A stretch of DNA of 64,000 bases from Desulfoluna butyratoxydans (lineage in GTDB: Bacteria; Desulfobacterota; Desulfobacteria; Desulfobacterales; Desulfolunaceae): positions 1-64,000 of the forward strand of contig NZ_CAADHO010000002.1 in assembly GCF_900699765.1 (NCBI RefSeq), given 5' to 3'. The position numbers and the translations under genes are program-made. Below, one piece after another: positions 12,666-22,268 of this stretch. The notes under the pieces are model-generated. The model had not been told where the DNA came from, did not search any database, and saw nothing but the letters and a program-made list of their open reading frames with translations. The first letter of the stretch is position 1. Every line of letters begins with the position of its first letter.

Positions 12666-13769
12666 TTATTTCTTGAAGCGACGCATGCTGACTCCCATGA
12701 GGAGCCCGATGGCCATAAAGCTGGTCACCACGGACGAACCGCCGTAGCTCACCAGTGGAAGAGGAACCCCCACCACAGGCATGAGCCCCATGACCATCCC
12801 CATGTTGATGAAGGCCTCCCAGAAGAGCATGGCCGTCACCCCCACGGCGGTGATGGTGCCGAAGGTGTTCTTGCTTTTGTGGGCGATGTTGAGGCTCCAG
12901 ACAAAGAGGGTGCCGTACATGAGCACGAGAAGCACCGTGCCCACAAAGCCCCACTCCTCTGCCAGGACAGACAGGATAAAGTCGGTGTGCCGCTCCGGAA
13001 GAAAACTCAGGGTGTTCTGGGTCCCCTTGAGGAAGCCCTTGCCCGTGAGCATTCCGGAGCCGATGGCGATTTTGGATTGGATGATGTGATACCCCGCCCC
13101 CAAAGGATCGCGGTCGGGGTTAAGGAAGGTCAGCACGCGCTGTTTCTGGTAGGCTTTGAGAAAGAAGAGCCAGGCCGCAACGGCCAGGCCGAGCCCCGCG
13201 CACACCAGCATGGTGAGGGTGCGGCGCTCAATCTTGACAAAAAGGGTCATGATGCCGGCGATCATCACGATGAGCAGGCCGGTGCCCAGGTCGGGCTGAA
13301 GGTAGATCAGAAGAAAGGGCAGCAGCACAATGGCCGCAGGCTTGATGAGCTCCCGGAAACCGAGCCCCCGGGTGGTGGCGTTGCGCGCGTAAAACCGCGC
13401 CAGCATCAGGATCACGCCCACCTTGGCAAGCTCCGAAGGCTGAAGGGTCATGGGCCCCAGCACCAGCCACCGTCGGGACCCGCCCACCATGCGCCCCACA
13501 AAGAGCACGGCCACCAGAAGCCCCATGCAGCAGGCATAGATCCCCGGCGTCCAGCGTTCAAACTCCTTGGGGTCCACGCAAAAGGTGGCGATCATCACGC
13601 CCATGCCTGCGCCCAGCCAGACCAGCTGCTTGACGAACAGGGGCCTGAGGGACGGATCGTTTCCCGCGTACACGGCGCTGTAGAGGGCCACAAGCCCCAG
13701 GCCCGACAAGGCCAGGGTGATAAGCAGGAGCCCCCAGTCAAAATGTTCCACCACGCGGCGATCAATCAC
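12666..13769 (-). CDS. rodA: rod-shape peptidoglycan glycosyltransferase RodA
   Basis: SEDS-family glycan polymerase of the elongasome, an integral membrane protein working with PBP2. About 367 residues with some ten membrane helices; conserved SEDS stretches include LQPSELAKVGVILMLARF, LQPDLGTGLL and, near the end, GVPLPLVSYGGSS. I start at the GTG at 13769 because GGGGAGG lies 7 bases upstream; it overlaps the mrdA stop by 8 bases. An ATG at 13802 would add 11 residues inside mrdA. Confidence 0.95.
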   Translation of the reverse strand: MIDRRVVEHFDWGLLLITLALSGLGLVALYSAVYAGNDPSLRPLFVKQLVWLGAGMGVMIATFCVDPKEFERWTPGIYACCMGLLVAVLFVGRMVGGSRRWLVLGPMTLQPSELAKVGVILMLARFYARNATTRGLGFRELIKPAAIVLLPFLLIYLQPDLGTGLLIVMIAGIMTLFVKIERRTLTMLVCAGLGLAVAAWLFFLKAYQKQRVLTFLNPDRDPLGAGYHIIQSKIAIGSGMLTGKGFLKGTQNTLSFLPERHTDFILSVLAEEWGFVGTVLLVLMYGTLFVWSLNIAHKSKNTFGTITAVGVTAMLFWEAFINMGMVMGLMPVVGVPLPLVSYGGSSVVTSFMAIGLLMGVSMRRFKK

Positions 13770-15639
13770 GTACAGCCTCCCCTTTCCCCAGATAGGTCTC
13801 AATCACTTCCTTGGCAATGGGGGCGGCCTTGGTGGACCCGCCTTCACCATGCTCCACTATCACCGCCACGGCGATGGTGGGATTTTCCACCGGCGCATAG
13901 GCGACAAACCATGCGTGATCCCTGAATTTTCGGATACTCTTTTTGGTTCGGGAATCCCTCTTGGCCTTGCTGATGACCTGTGCGGTCCCGGTCTTCCCGG
14001 CAACGGTCACCCCCTCCACGGCGGCGACCTTTGCCGTCCCTTTTCGGTCGTTCACCGTGCCCCAGAGCCCCTTCTGGACCAGGGTCAGGGTCTTCTTGCT
14101 GGCGGGGAGCCGCCCGTTTTCCACCGGATGGGTCTCTTTGACCAGAGCCCCGTCGGCAGTTTCCATTTTCCCTAAGATGTAGGGCTTGTAAATCACCCCT
14201 CCGTTGGCAACGGAGGCGACGAGCATGGCCATCTGAATGGGGGTGACAAGGTTGTAGCTCTGGCCGATGGCCAGGGAGAGGGTCTCCCCGCTGTGCCAGC
14301 TTTCATGGAGCTTGCGGCGTTTCCACTCCGCCGTGGGGATCAACCCGGCCCGCTCGTTGTCCAAATCCACCCCCGTGGGTTTGCCCAGACCGCACCCCCG
14401 GGCGTAAAAGGCCAGGCGGTCCACCCCGAGTTTTTCCCCCACCTCATAGAAGTAGACATCGCAGGACTGAGCAAGGGAGTCCTCCAGATCAATGGAGCCG
14501 TGGCCCGCCCGCTTCCAGCACCTGTAGACACGGTCTCCGAAGGCGTGGCTCCCGGAACAGAAATAGCGGGTCTTTTCATCCACCACCTTCTCTTCCAGGG
14601 CGGCAATGGAAGAGACGATCTTATAGATGGAGGCAGGGGGGTACAAAGCCTGGGTGGCCTTATTCTCCATGGGCCGCCCCGGATCGTTCTGCAAGGCGTT
14701 CCACTTGGCATACGACAGGCCGCTCACAAAGTCGTTGGGATCAAATGCAGGGCTGCTGGCCATGGCCAACACAGCCCCGTTACGGGGATCCAGAGCAACC
14801 ACGGAGCCCACATCCCCCTTGAGCAGCGCTTCGGATTTTTTCTGAAGCTCTGTGTTAATGGTCAAAAAAATATTCTTCCCGGGGTCCGCCTCCACACGCT
14901 TGAGTTCCCGAATCACCCGACCGCGGGCGTCCACCTCCACCTGGCGCCCGCCCTGGGCTCCCCGCAGGAGAGGCTCCATCACCTTTTCGATACCGAACTT
15001 GCCGATAAAATCCCCGCCGGAGGCCTCCGGGTGCTTGCCGCTGGAGAGTTCCCGGGCGTTGATTTCGCCCAGATAACCCAGCAGATGGGCCGCCATGCCC
15101 GGGTTGAGATAAAAGCGCTTGGGCCGGACCTTTACCTTCACACCGGGCAGGTCAAAGCTGTTCACCTCCACCGGGGCCAGGGCATCCCGCCCGATGTCCC
15201 GCTTAAGCACCACCTGCCGGGACGAATTCTCTCCCCCCTTCTTGGCGATCTTGGCCGCCATCTCTTCCACGGCGATCCCCGTAAACTCGGAAAGACGCTC
15301 CAGGGTCTCGGGAACGGGCTGGGCATCCCGGGGCACGATGACCAGGTCAAAGGCCGGCCGGTTGTCCACCAGGAGATTGCCCTGGCTGTCGTAAATCAAC
15401 CCCCGGGACGGAGGAAGGCTCTGAAGGCGGATGCGGTTGTTGGTGGAGAGTTCGCGATAGACCTGACCGTTGATGATCTGAAGGTAGAAAAGGCGGACAA
15501 GGATAACGGAAAAGGCAATGAAAATAAGAAGCATCGTCCCTTTCAGGCGGCTATTGAACCACTCCCCGTCGGGACTGTTGAGGTACCCCTCCGAGCCACC
15601 GGCCCTTTTGGCGTTCCGCTTTTGGGGTAAATCAGACAC
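13762..15639 (-). CDS. mrdA: penicillin-binding protein 2 (elongasome transpeptidase)
   Basis: Cross-links peptidoglycan during rod elongation. About 625 residues: N-terminal membrane helix (LLIFIAFSVILVRLFYLQII), dimerisation domain starting at RLQSLPPSRGLIYDSQGNLL, and a transpeptidase domain with the active-site SxxK as SIYK (in YPPASIYK), SxN-equivalent SCD (AQSCDVYFYEVG) and KTG (AGKTGTAQV). The GTG at 15639 was chosen because AAGGAGG lies 5 bases upstream and it overlaps the mreD stop (GTGTCTGA). An earlier frame start at 15702 lies within mreD. Confidence 0.96.
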   Translation of the reverse strand: MSDLPQKRNAKRAGGSEGYLNSPDGEWFNSRLKGTMLLIFIAFSVILVRLFYLQIINGQVYRELSTNNRIRLQSLPPSRGLIYDSQGNLLVDNRPAFDLVIVPRDAQPVPETLERLSEFTGIAVEEMAAKIAKKGGENSSRQVVLKRDIGRDALAPVEVNSFDLPGVKVKVRPKRFYLNPGMAAHLLGYLGEINARELSSGKHPEASGGDFIGKFGIEKVMEPLLRGAQGGRQVEVDARGRVIRELKRVEADPGKNIFLTINTELQKKSEALLKGDVGSVVALDPRNGAVLAMASSPAFDPNDFVSGLSYAKWNALQNDPGRPMENKATQALYPPASIYKIVSSIAALEEKVVDEKTRYFCSGSHAFGDRVYRCWKRAGHGSIDLEDSLAQSCDVYFYEVGEKLGVDRLAFYARGCGLGKPTGVDLDNERAGLIPTAEWKRRKLHESWHSGETLSLAIGQSYNLVTPIQMAMLVASVANGGVIYKPYILGKMETADGALVKETHPVENGRLPASKKTLTLVQKGLWGTVNDRKGTAKVAAVEGVTVAGKTGTAQVISKAKRDSRTKKSIRKFRDHAWFVAYAPVENPTIAVAVIVEHGEGGSTKAAPIAKEVIETYLGKGEAVRD

Positions 15640-16162
15640 CCTTGCCTCCTTCCAGACGACAGACAATCTCACGGGCCAAGGCCCCGCCCAGACGATAGCC
15701 AAGGGCCATAATCACATAGACCACAGGCCCCAGGAGCGCACCCCAGAGCAACTGCCTGCCCCCCTGCTCCACAGCCCACATCATGGTGGGGGTGGCGGCT
15801 CCGGACACGCTGAGCACAAGAAGGGCCACAAGGTTTTCCAGGACGATACCGGCCAGAATAGCGAGATAAATAAGGATACGGCTGTAGACGTGCAGGACCT
15901 GAATGGCCACACGAAGCGTAAAAAACAGCCAGAAGTAGCTGGTGAGATAAAAGCCGAAGGGGCTCCCCGACAACCCGTCCACGAGAACCCCCGTCACCAG
16001 GACAACCACCCCTCCCTGAAGCCTGGGCAGAGCAAGGGCCGTAAAGACCACCTGCACCACCAGCAGATCAAAGGGAGGCCGCATGGACATCTGTGGCAGA
16101 AGGGCTGTCTGGATGAGAATCAGCAAGATGGACACCAGGGTGTATCCGATGACCGCCATCAC
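15632..16162 (-). CDS. mreD: rod shape-determining protein MreD
   Basis: Small hydrophobic elongasome protein of 176 residues with about five membrane helices and the MreD-type stretch GVLVDGLSGSPFGFYLTSYFWLFF. It starts with GTG at 16162, overlapping the mreC stop (GTGATG), with an ATG one codon later, and ends inside the mrdA start. Its place between mreC and mrdA is the standard gene order. Confidence 0.9.
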   Translation of the reverse strand: MMAVIGYTLVSILLILIQTALLPQMSMRPPFDLLVVQVVFTALALPRLQGGVVVLVTGVLVDGLSGSPFGFYLTSYFWLFFTLRVAIQVLHVYSRILIYLAILAGIVLENLVALLVLSVSGAATPTMMWAVEQGGRQLLWGALLGPVVYVIMALGYRLGGALAREIVCRLEGGKGV

Positions 16163-16980
16163 TCCTCCGCTTCGGGGCTCATGATGACAAGCACCTCTTC
16201 CAGTGTCTCAAAGTTAACCGAAGGGGCCACCGCCACGTCCTGAAAAATACCGGAAACCCCTTTGCGGACCTCGCTGACGGTCCCGATAAAAAAGCCCTTG
16301 GGGAACACCCCGTCCAGCCCGGAAGAGACAATCCGCTGACCGGGCTTGATGGTGTCGTTCCGGTTGGCGTAGGCGAACCGGCACTCACCGGCCCCGCCCC
16401 CTTTGAGGATTCCACGGACACGGGTATCCTGGACCAGTGTGTCCACGGAGCTGTTGCGGTCGGTGACAAGAAGCACCTTGGCGTAGCGACGGGAAGCCTC
16501 AATAACCTGCCCCACGATGCCGTCGGGGACCACCACGGGCTGCCCTTTGGCCACGCCGTTTTCCGTGCCTTTGTCGATGATGAGGGTGCGATACCAGAGG
16601 GAGGCATCCTTGCCCGTGACCATGGCAGCCACCATGTTGCGGGCTTTGGCCTCTTTAAAGGAGAGGAGGCCGCGCATTCTTCCGTTGAGCAGCTTGAGTT
16701 CGTTGTACCCGTTGAGCTGCTCCCGGAGCTGCGCCACCTCTCTGCGAAGGGCCTCATTCTCCTCGGCGGTGGAGACGAGGTTGAAGTACCCGTACCAGAT
16801 GGAACGGATCCACCCGAGGGATGCGGTCAGGCCTTTTTGAAAGGGAGCCGTCAGGTGCAACGCAATGGGCGCTGCACCTCCGGCAGAATCGGGACGGCTG
16901 CTAGAGACGGTCAAAGCGGCAATGTTGAGCAGAAGCAGCACCAAAACCGCCACAACCAGTACCATACGCCGAGAAAACAT
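16159..16980 (-). CDS. mreC: rod shape-determining protein MreC
   Basis: Periplasmic scaffold of the elongasome. The 273-residue protein has an N-terminal membrane anchor (about 5-25), a coiled coil (about 65-110, ENEALRREVAQLREQLNGYNELK) and the beta-rich C-terminal domain (IDKGTENGVAKGQPVVVPDGIVGQV, LVTDRNSSVDTLVQDTRVRGILKG). It begins 3 bases after the mreB stop and is co-transcribed. Confidence 0.95.
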   Translation of the reverse strand: MFSRRMVLVVAVLVLLLLNIAALTVSSSRPDSAGGAAPIALHLTAPFQKGLTASLGWIRSIWYGYFNLVSTAEENEALRREVAQLREQLNGYNELKLLNGRMRGLLSFKEAKARNMVAAMVTGKDASLWYRTLIIDKGTENGVAKGQPVVVPDGIVGQVIEASRRYAKVLLVTDRNSSVDTLVQDTRVRGILKGGGAGECRFAYANRNDTIKPGQRIVSSGLDGVFPKGFFIGTVSEVRKGVSGIFQDVAVAPSVNFETLEEVLVIMSPEAEE

Positions 16981-16983
16981 AGG

Positions 16984-18279
<1,296 letters not shown>

Positions 18280-19389
18280 TTAAAAAGCGGGACCGGAGCA
18301 GTGCGGCGCCCCCGTTGCGAAGGCGCCGCGACAAACCATTTCCATAACGATATCGTGTACCTCGGGGCGAAACACGCGAATCGCCGTGTTTTCCCGGGAT
18401 GGGTGCACGCGATTTGTGAGCAGTACCACCACCACACCCCGGGTGGGGTCGACCCAAAATGAGGTCCCGGTAAAGCCCAGGTGCCCCACGCTCCCCGTGG
18501 AAAAATAGCGCCCGCTTGCCGATCCCCGGGCCGACGGCAGATCAAATCCCAGCCCCCGTCCGCGGCCCCGGGATTCCCGGAAAAAAGCGGTGACCACATC
18601 CCGGCTGAAGGGCGAGCCCGCCACGCCGTCCCTGTGATGGGACGCCAGATGCCACACAAGGCGTCCCACCTCCCGGGACGTGCCGAAGAGCCCGGCATGA
18701 AGGGCTGCGCCCCCCATGGCCCAGGCATTGTCGTCGTGGACTTCTCCGCAGAGGGTCTTGTGCCGCCAGGGACAGGCTTCGGTGGCAGCCACCGCCCTGC
18801 CCTCGGGCAGGTCCGGGGCGTACATCACATCGCGAAGCCCCAGGGGCCCACGCACCTTCGCCTCAAAGAGATGCCGCACATCCGTTCCGGCCACGGCCTC
18901 CACCACCTCCCTGAGCACCATGAATCCGATATCGCTGTAACACACCCTCTCCCCGGCCGGAGCCTCAAGGGAGCACCCTTGAAGAAGCGCCCGAAGTCCC
19001 TTGGCCCTTTCGGCCACGGGCATGGTCACCAGGGTTTCGTAAAGGGGCATCCAGGCCGGCAGCCCCGAGGAGTGATCCAGTAGGTGCCGAAGGGTCACCG
19101 ACTCCCTGCCGCCCCCTGTGAACCAGGGCAGGTAACGGCTCACCGGGGCCTCGATCTCCAAAAGCCCTTCGGCCACCAGCGCCATGGCAAGGGTGGCACC
19201 GGCCAGGGGCTTGGTGAGGGACGCCAGGTCAAACAACGTGTCGGGGGTCACCTCGGGCCCTCCGGTCCAGAGGGTTCCGGCACACGGCTCTGCCACCACC
19301 TCTCCATCCACCATGACCAGGAGCTGGCCTCCGGGAAAAACCCTGGAGGCCACCCCGTCCGCCATCTTTTGCACCAGGGCCTCACACAT
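18280..19389 (-). CDS. serine hydrolase, beta-lactamase (class C/penicillin-binding) family
   Basis: About 369 residues with the class C/PBP4* fold motifs: SxxK nucleophile as SLTK (DLASLTKPL), second motif YSD (ERVCYSDIGF, in place of YxN) and third motif HLG (GHLGFTG). No signal peptide is visible, so it may be cytoplasmic. The substrate cannot be told from sequence; an esterase or peptidase acting on murein fragments is plausible given the neighbouring LD-carboxypeptidase. The ATG at 19389 overlaps the preceding stop (ATGTGTGA), so the two are translationally coupled; upstream in-frame codons lie within that gene. Confidence 0.82.
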   Translation of the reverse strand: MCEALVQKMADGVASRVFPGGQLLVMVDGEVVAEPCAGTLWTGGPEVTPDTLFDLASLTKPLAGATLAMALVAEGLLEIEAPVSRYLPWFTGGGRESVTLRHLLDHSSGLPAWMPLYETLVTMPVAERAKGLRALLQGCSLEAPAGERVCYSDIGFMVLREVVEAVAGTDVRHLFEAKVRGPLGLRDVMYAPDLPEGRAVAATEACPWRHKTLCGEVHDDNAWAMGGAALHAGLFGTSREVGRLVWHLASHHRDGVAGSPFSRDVVTAFFRESRGRGRGLGFDLPSARGSASGRYFSTGSVGHLGFTGTSFWVDPTRGVVVVLLTNRVHPSRENTAIRVFRPEVHDIVMEMVCRGAFATGAPHCSGPAF

Positions 19390-20245
19390 AGCGAAACCCC
19401 GCAACAGACGATAGAACCACCTGCTCCCCGAAGACCATGGGCAGATTTGTGGGGCCGTGTCCAAAGCGCCCCCCGGTCACCACCGGAATCCCCAAGGGGG
19501 CAAACACCTCCCGGAGGACCGCCTCAGGCGCCCCTTTTTCTCCGCAGTGCAAAAATTCTCCCACCAACACCCCCCGTACCCCGTCAAAAGCGCCGGAGAG
19601 ACGCATCTGGGTAAGGGCCCGATCCAGGCGGTACGGGGCTTCATGGACATCCTCCAGGGCCAGCACGCACCCTGAAAAATCGGGTTGAAGCGGGGTGCCG
19701 CAAAGATGGGCCAGGGTGGCCAGGTTGCCACCGGTGAGCAGCCCTTCTGTTTCTCCGGCCACCAGAAAGTCCCAGGCATCGCCCAATGGATTGGGACGAA
19801 CACCGGCGCTGAAGAGCCCCTCCAGTGCGTCCAGGGTCTCCGGGCAGGCCATGGCCAGCCCCTGAATCGTGGGGCCGTGGACCACGCGCCGCCCCAGGCC
19901 CACGAGCCTTACCAGAAACGCCGTGGTATCACTGAAGCCCATGAGTGGCGGGAGCTCCAGCAGCTCCTCGTCTGTCAACTCAGCCAGAAGCCGCATGGCG
20001 CCGTACCCTCCGCGGGCCGCCACCAGAAGGTCGGGGCGCGCCTGGGCCATACGAAGCAGAGAGGCCCTTCGCACGGCCTCACTCCCGGCAAGATAGCCCA
20101 TGGCATCCCCCACGGCCGTGTCCACGGCCACATCCCATCCGGCCGCCCTGAGGACTGCCATCCCCTTTTCCAGTTTTACGGGGTCCACAACCCCGGACGG
20201 GGCCACCACCCCGATCTGCGCATCTTGTCCAAATGGAAATATCAT
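19382..20245 (-). CDS. ldcA: LD-carboxypeptidase (peptidase family S66)
   Basis: Cytoplasmic enzyme that removes the terminal D-alanine from murein tetrapeptides during wall recycling. About 287 residues. Family marks: VVAPSG near the N-terminus, AARGGYGAMRLL, the serine nucleophile in GFSDTT, the glutamate of LEDVHEAPYRLDR and the histidine of GRFGHGPTNLPMVFG. The ATG at 20245 is preceded by AAAGGCGG and places VVAPSG at the usual distance; an upstream ATG at 20290 adds 15 unconserved residues. It forms a two-gene operon with the serine hydrolase. Confidence 0.92.
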   Translation of the reverse strand: MIFPFGQDAQIGVVAPSGVVDPVKLEKGMAVLRAAGWDVAVDTAVGDAMGYLAGSEAVRRASLLRMAQARPDLLVAARGGYGAMRLLAELTDEELLELPPLMGFSDTTAFLVRLVGLGRRVVHGPTIQGLAMACPETLDALEGLFSAGVRPNPLGDAWDFLVAGETEGLLTGGNLATLAHLCGTPLQPDFSGCVLALEDVHEAPYRLDRALTQMRLSGAFDGVRGVLVGEFLHCGEKGAPEAVLREVFAPLGIPVVTGGRFGHGPTNLPMVFGEQVVLSSVAGFRYV

Positions 20246-20361
20246 CCGGCCGCCTTTCGCCAACACATTGATTTTACGCACACCTTCCATGGCAATATTC
20301 CACAGCCACCCTCGCGTTTGGGGCCATTATGGGGTCGGGTCGATTTTTTGTCAAAGAGTGC

Positions 20362-20391
20362 TTGACATCCCTTGGGGCATGGGGGTATAAC
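20362..20391 (+). promoter_or_regulatory. sigma-70 promoter of tRNA-Pro
   Basis: TTGACA (20362-20367), 18-base spacer, TATAAC (20386-20391); predicted start about 20398, eight bases before the tRNA. Confidence 0.75.
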
Positions 20392-20404
20392 CCTCCTGTT
20401 TTTG

Positions 20405-20482
<78 letters not shown>

Positions 20483-20503
20483 AAACACAAAAGCAAAAAA
20501 TAC

Positions 20504-20541
20504 AAAGGACCTGATCGATTTCGATCAGGTCCTTTTTTTTT
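20504..20541 (+). terminator. terminator of tRNA-Pro
   Basis: GGACCTGATCGA (20507-20518) pairs with TCGATCAGGTCC (20521-20532), followed by nine T residues. Confidence 0.95.
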
Positions 20542-20550
20542 GGTTTTTTG

Positions 20551-20602
20551 GTAACTATTCAGCTCCAGAAAACAGCCTCCGGCGGCAAGGTGTGCCACCT
20601 TG
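20551..20602. repeat. partial copy of the GCCTCCGGCGG repeat family (B hairpin)
   Basis: Boundary GCCTCCGGCGG at 20575-20585 directly abuts the hairpin CAAGGTG/CACCTTG (20586-20602). The 14-mer GTAACTATTCAGCT at 20551-20564 recurs at 26768-26781 just before another boundary. It lies between convergent 3' ends (tRNA-Pro and the receiver-CBS gene). Confidence 0.8.
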
Positions 20603-20615
20603 AAGAAGGCAATAC

Positions 20616-21515
20616 TCACCCTTCCGAGGCAACCCTCTCGATCTCAAAGAAGAGCTCCTCCTCCCGGATAATCCCCTGGCACTGGCCCCAGGCCATGACA
20701 GCCAGCCTGCGTTGCCTCAGGGACGTCATCATGTAGGCAGCCTCCATGAGGTTGGCCTCGATGTCCACTTCCGGCGGTGCTTCGGTCATCACATCCGAAA
20801 CCTTGCGCGCCATGAGCTTTTTCGCCTCGGAGGTGAAGAGCCCCTTCCAGAACATGGGAGAGTACCGGATGGTGGAGGCCGTGCTGGGAAGATCGGCATG
20901 AATATAAGCGGGCAGCAGGGACTCCATGAGGCCCCTTACGGAGATCACCCCCTTGACCTCACCGTCGGCGAGCACCAGCAGGGACCGCTGGCCCGACTCA
21001 ATGAGGGAACCGGACAGGGTCCGGGGCGAAAAGGAGGCCCGTAAGGCCCGCACCGCGTACTCCACGGTCTGATTGGGCCGGGCCGTTTCATACTCTGCCA
21101 GGGGAATCATCACCTCCCCGACGGTCTTTTCCTCATCGGAGTCCGTTCCGTGCCCTCGCCCGGCTTCATAGATCTTGGTGGACAGCAGATCAATGTCGCA
21201 GGGTTTTGCCAGAAAATCATAGGCCCCCGCGGCCAGGGCCTCCTCGGCGGATTCCCCGGTACCGTGGCCGGTGAGCATGATCACCGGGACCTTTGGCTTG
21301 CGGGCCTTGATCAGGCCCAGGGCCGTGAGACCATCCATACCGGCCATGCGGATATCCAGCACCACCACATCCGGCGCCTTGTCGAGGCGCTCCAGGGCCG
21401 CCTCCCCCGATTCCGCGGAAATCACCTCAAAGCCCCGGCGTTCCAGGACCTTTTGCGTGGCCACGCGAAAGCGCTCCTCATCATCTACAATCATCACACG
21501 TATCTTTGAACTCAT
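20616..21515 (-). CDS. response regulator with C-terminal CBS-domain pair
   Basis: 299 residues. An N-terminal receiver domain (about 1-125) has the acidic pair at 11-12, phospho-acceptor Asp54 (VVLDIRMAG), the conserved Thr in LTGHGT and the Lys in LAKPCD. The C-terminal half (about 130-295) looks like two CBS motifs (VGEVMIPLAEYETARPNQTVEYAV and VSDVMTEAPPEVDIEANLMEAAYMM), usually adenosine-nucleotide sensors. No DNA-binding domain. AAAGGAG precedes the ATG. It ends the DASS1 operon, suggesting that phosphorylation and nucleotide level are read together; the target is unknown. Confidence 0.85.
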   Translation of the reverse strand: MSSKIRVMIVDDEERFRVATQKVLERRGFEVISAESGEAALERLDKAPDVVVLDIRMAGMDGLTALGLIKARKPKVPVIMLTGHGTGESAEEALAAGAYDFLAKPCDIDLLSTKIYEAGRGHGTDSDEEKTVGEVMIPLAEYETARPNQTVEYAVRALRASFSPRTLSGSLIESGQRSLLVLADGEVKGVISVRGLMESLLPAYIHADLPSTASTIRYSPMFWKGLFTSEAKKLMARKVSDVMTEAPPEVDIEANLMEAAYMMTSLRQRRLAVMAWGQCQGIIREEELFFEIERVASEG

Positions 21516-21561
21516 CGTTGTCTTCTCCTTTCACGTCAATCAAGTGCTGTGCACCGACGCT

Positions 21562-22089
21562 TCAAACGCCCTGCAGCATGAAAATCCCCTTGAACAGAGC
21601 CACCAGGGCCACAAGAATGAGCCCCACCGCGGCAAAGGCGCGTCGGCCGCTTACCCTTCCGAGTTCCCGGAAACCGGTCCCGATGACGCCCCATTTCCAG
21701 GGCTCCGTGAACCAGAAGGCCCCGGGAATCCATGAGACAAGCAGGGTCACCCCAAAGCCGTAAGCCACACAGGGCGCCACAACGGCCAGGCCGGACCGGC
21801 GAGCCCCCACCATCTTCAGGGCCACCAAGCCCAGAAGGGAGGAGAGCAGGGCCATGCCCAGGGCGTTGGCCGCCGATACCGTGGCCAGGACCGCCCGGCC
21901 ACCACCCGGCACCAGCATGCCCGTCATCAGGCCGTGGAGGACCACCGCAGCGGACAAGCCCCACAGCAGCCGGTGAAGGGTTCCCCGGGCCGCCAGGGCG
22001 CCATAGACCCGGGAGGGCGACAGCAGCACGGCCGTAACCCCGATCTTCTCTGCAGTGGGGGCCGGGCCCCGTTTCAGGTCAGCATCCAT
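21562..22089 (-). CDS. Yip1-like integral membrane protein
   Basis: About 175 residues with five hydrophobic segments and an N-terminal TAVLLSPSRVYGAL stretch resembling the start of Yip1-domain proteins. Function unknown. The ATG at 22089 follows GGGAGG; an in-frame earlier start at 22155 lies inside the preceding small gene. It is encoded between the DASS1 transporter and the receiver-CBS gene, so it may assist the transporter or its sensing, but this is only contextual. Confidence 0.6.
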   Translation of the reverse strand: MDADLKRGPAPTAEKIGVTAVLLSPSRVYGALAARGTLHRLLWGLSAAVVLHGLMTGMLVPGGGRAVLATVSAANALGMALLSSLLGLVALKMVGARRSGLAVVAPCVAYGFGVTLLVSWIPGAFWFTEPWKWGVIGTGFRELGRVSGRRAFAAVGLILVALVALFKGIFMLQGV

Positions 22090-22091
22090 GG

Positions 22092-22238
22092 CTACCCTCC
22101 CAGGGCCCAGGTCACTGCGCCGTACACCAGCATGACCAGGGTCAGCACAAAGCACACACGGCGCTCTGCCTCAGCAGTAAAAAAGAGCTTTCCGCGTTTC
22201 CATCTCATCGAAGGTTTCATGGTGTCTTGTTCTTTCAC
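22092..22238 (-). CDS. small single-helix membrane protein
   Basis: A short frame just after the DASS1 stop. From GTG at 22238 (preceded by AAGGAG...AAAGGA) it encodes 48 residues: a basic segment (MKPSMRWKRGKLFFTAEAERR) then one membrane helix (VCFVLTLVMLVYGAVTWALGG). An alternative ATG at 22262 would add eight residues. The stop is only 2 bases before the Yip1-like start, whose ribosome-binding site lies inside this frame. The positive-inside layout and tight packing suggest a real gene, perhaps a small transporter subunit. No family recognised. Confidence 0.6.
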   Translation of the reverse strand: MKEQDTMKPSMRWKRGKLFFTAEAERRVCFVLTLVMLVYGAVTWALGG

Positions 22239-22268
22239 CGGTCCTTTCTCCTTACGATTCATGGGTGA

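Noticed and set aside
15014-15024. CCGCCGGAGGC inside mrdA, identical to the repeat boundary.
   Set aside because: No hairpin arm is attached, and it encodes conserved-looking PBP2 sequence, so it is a chance match.
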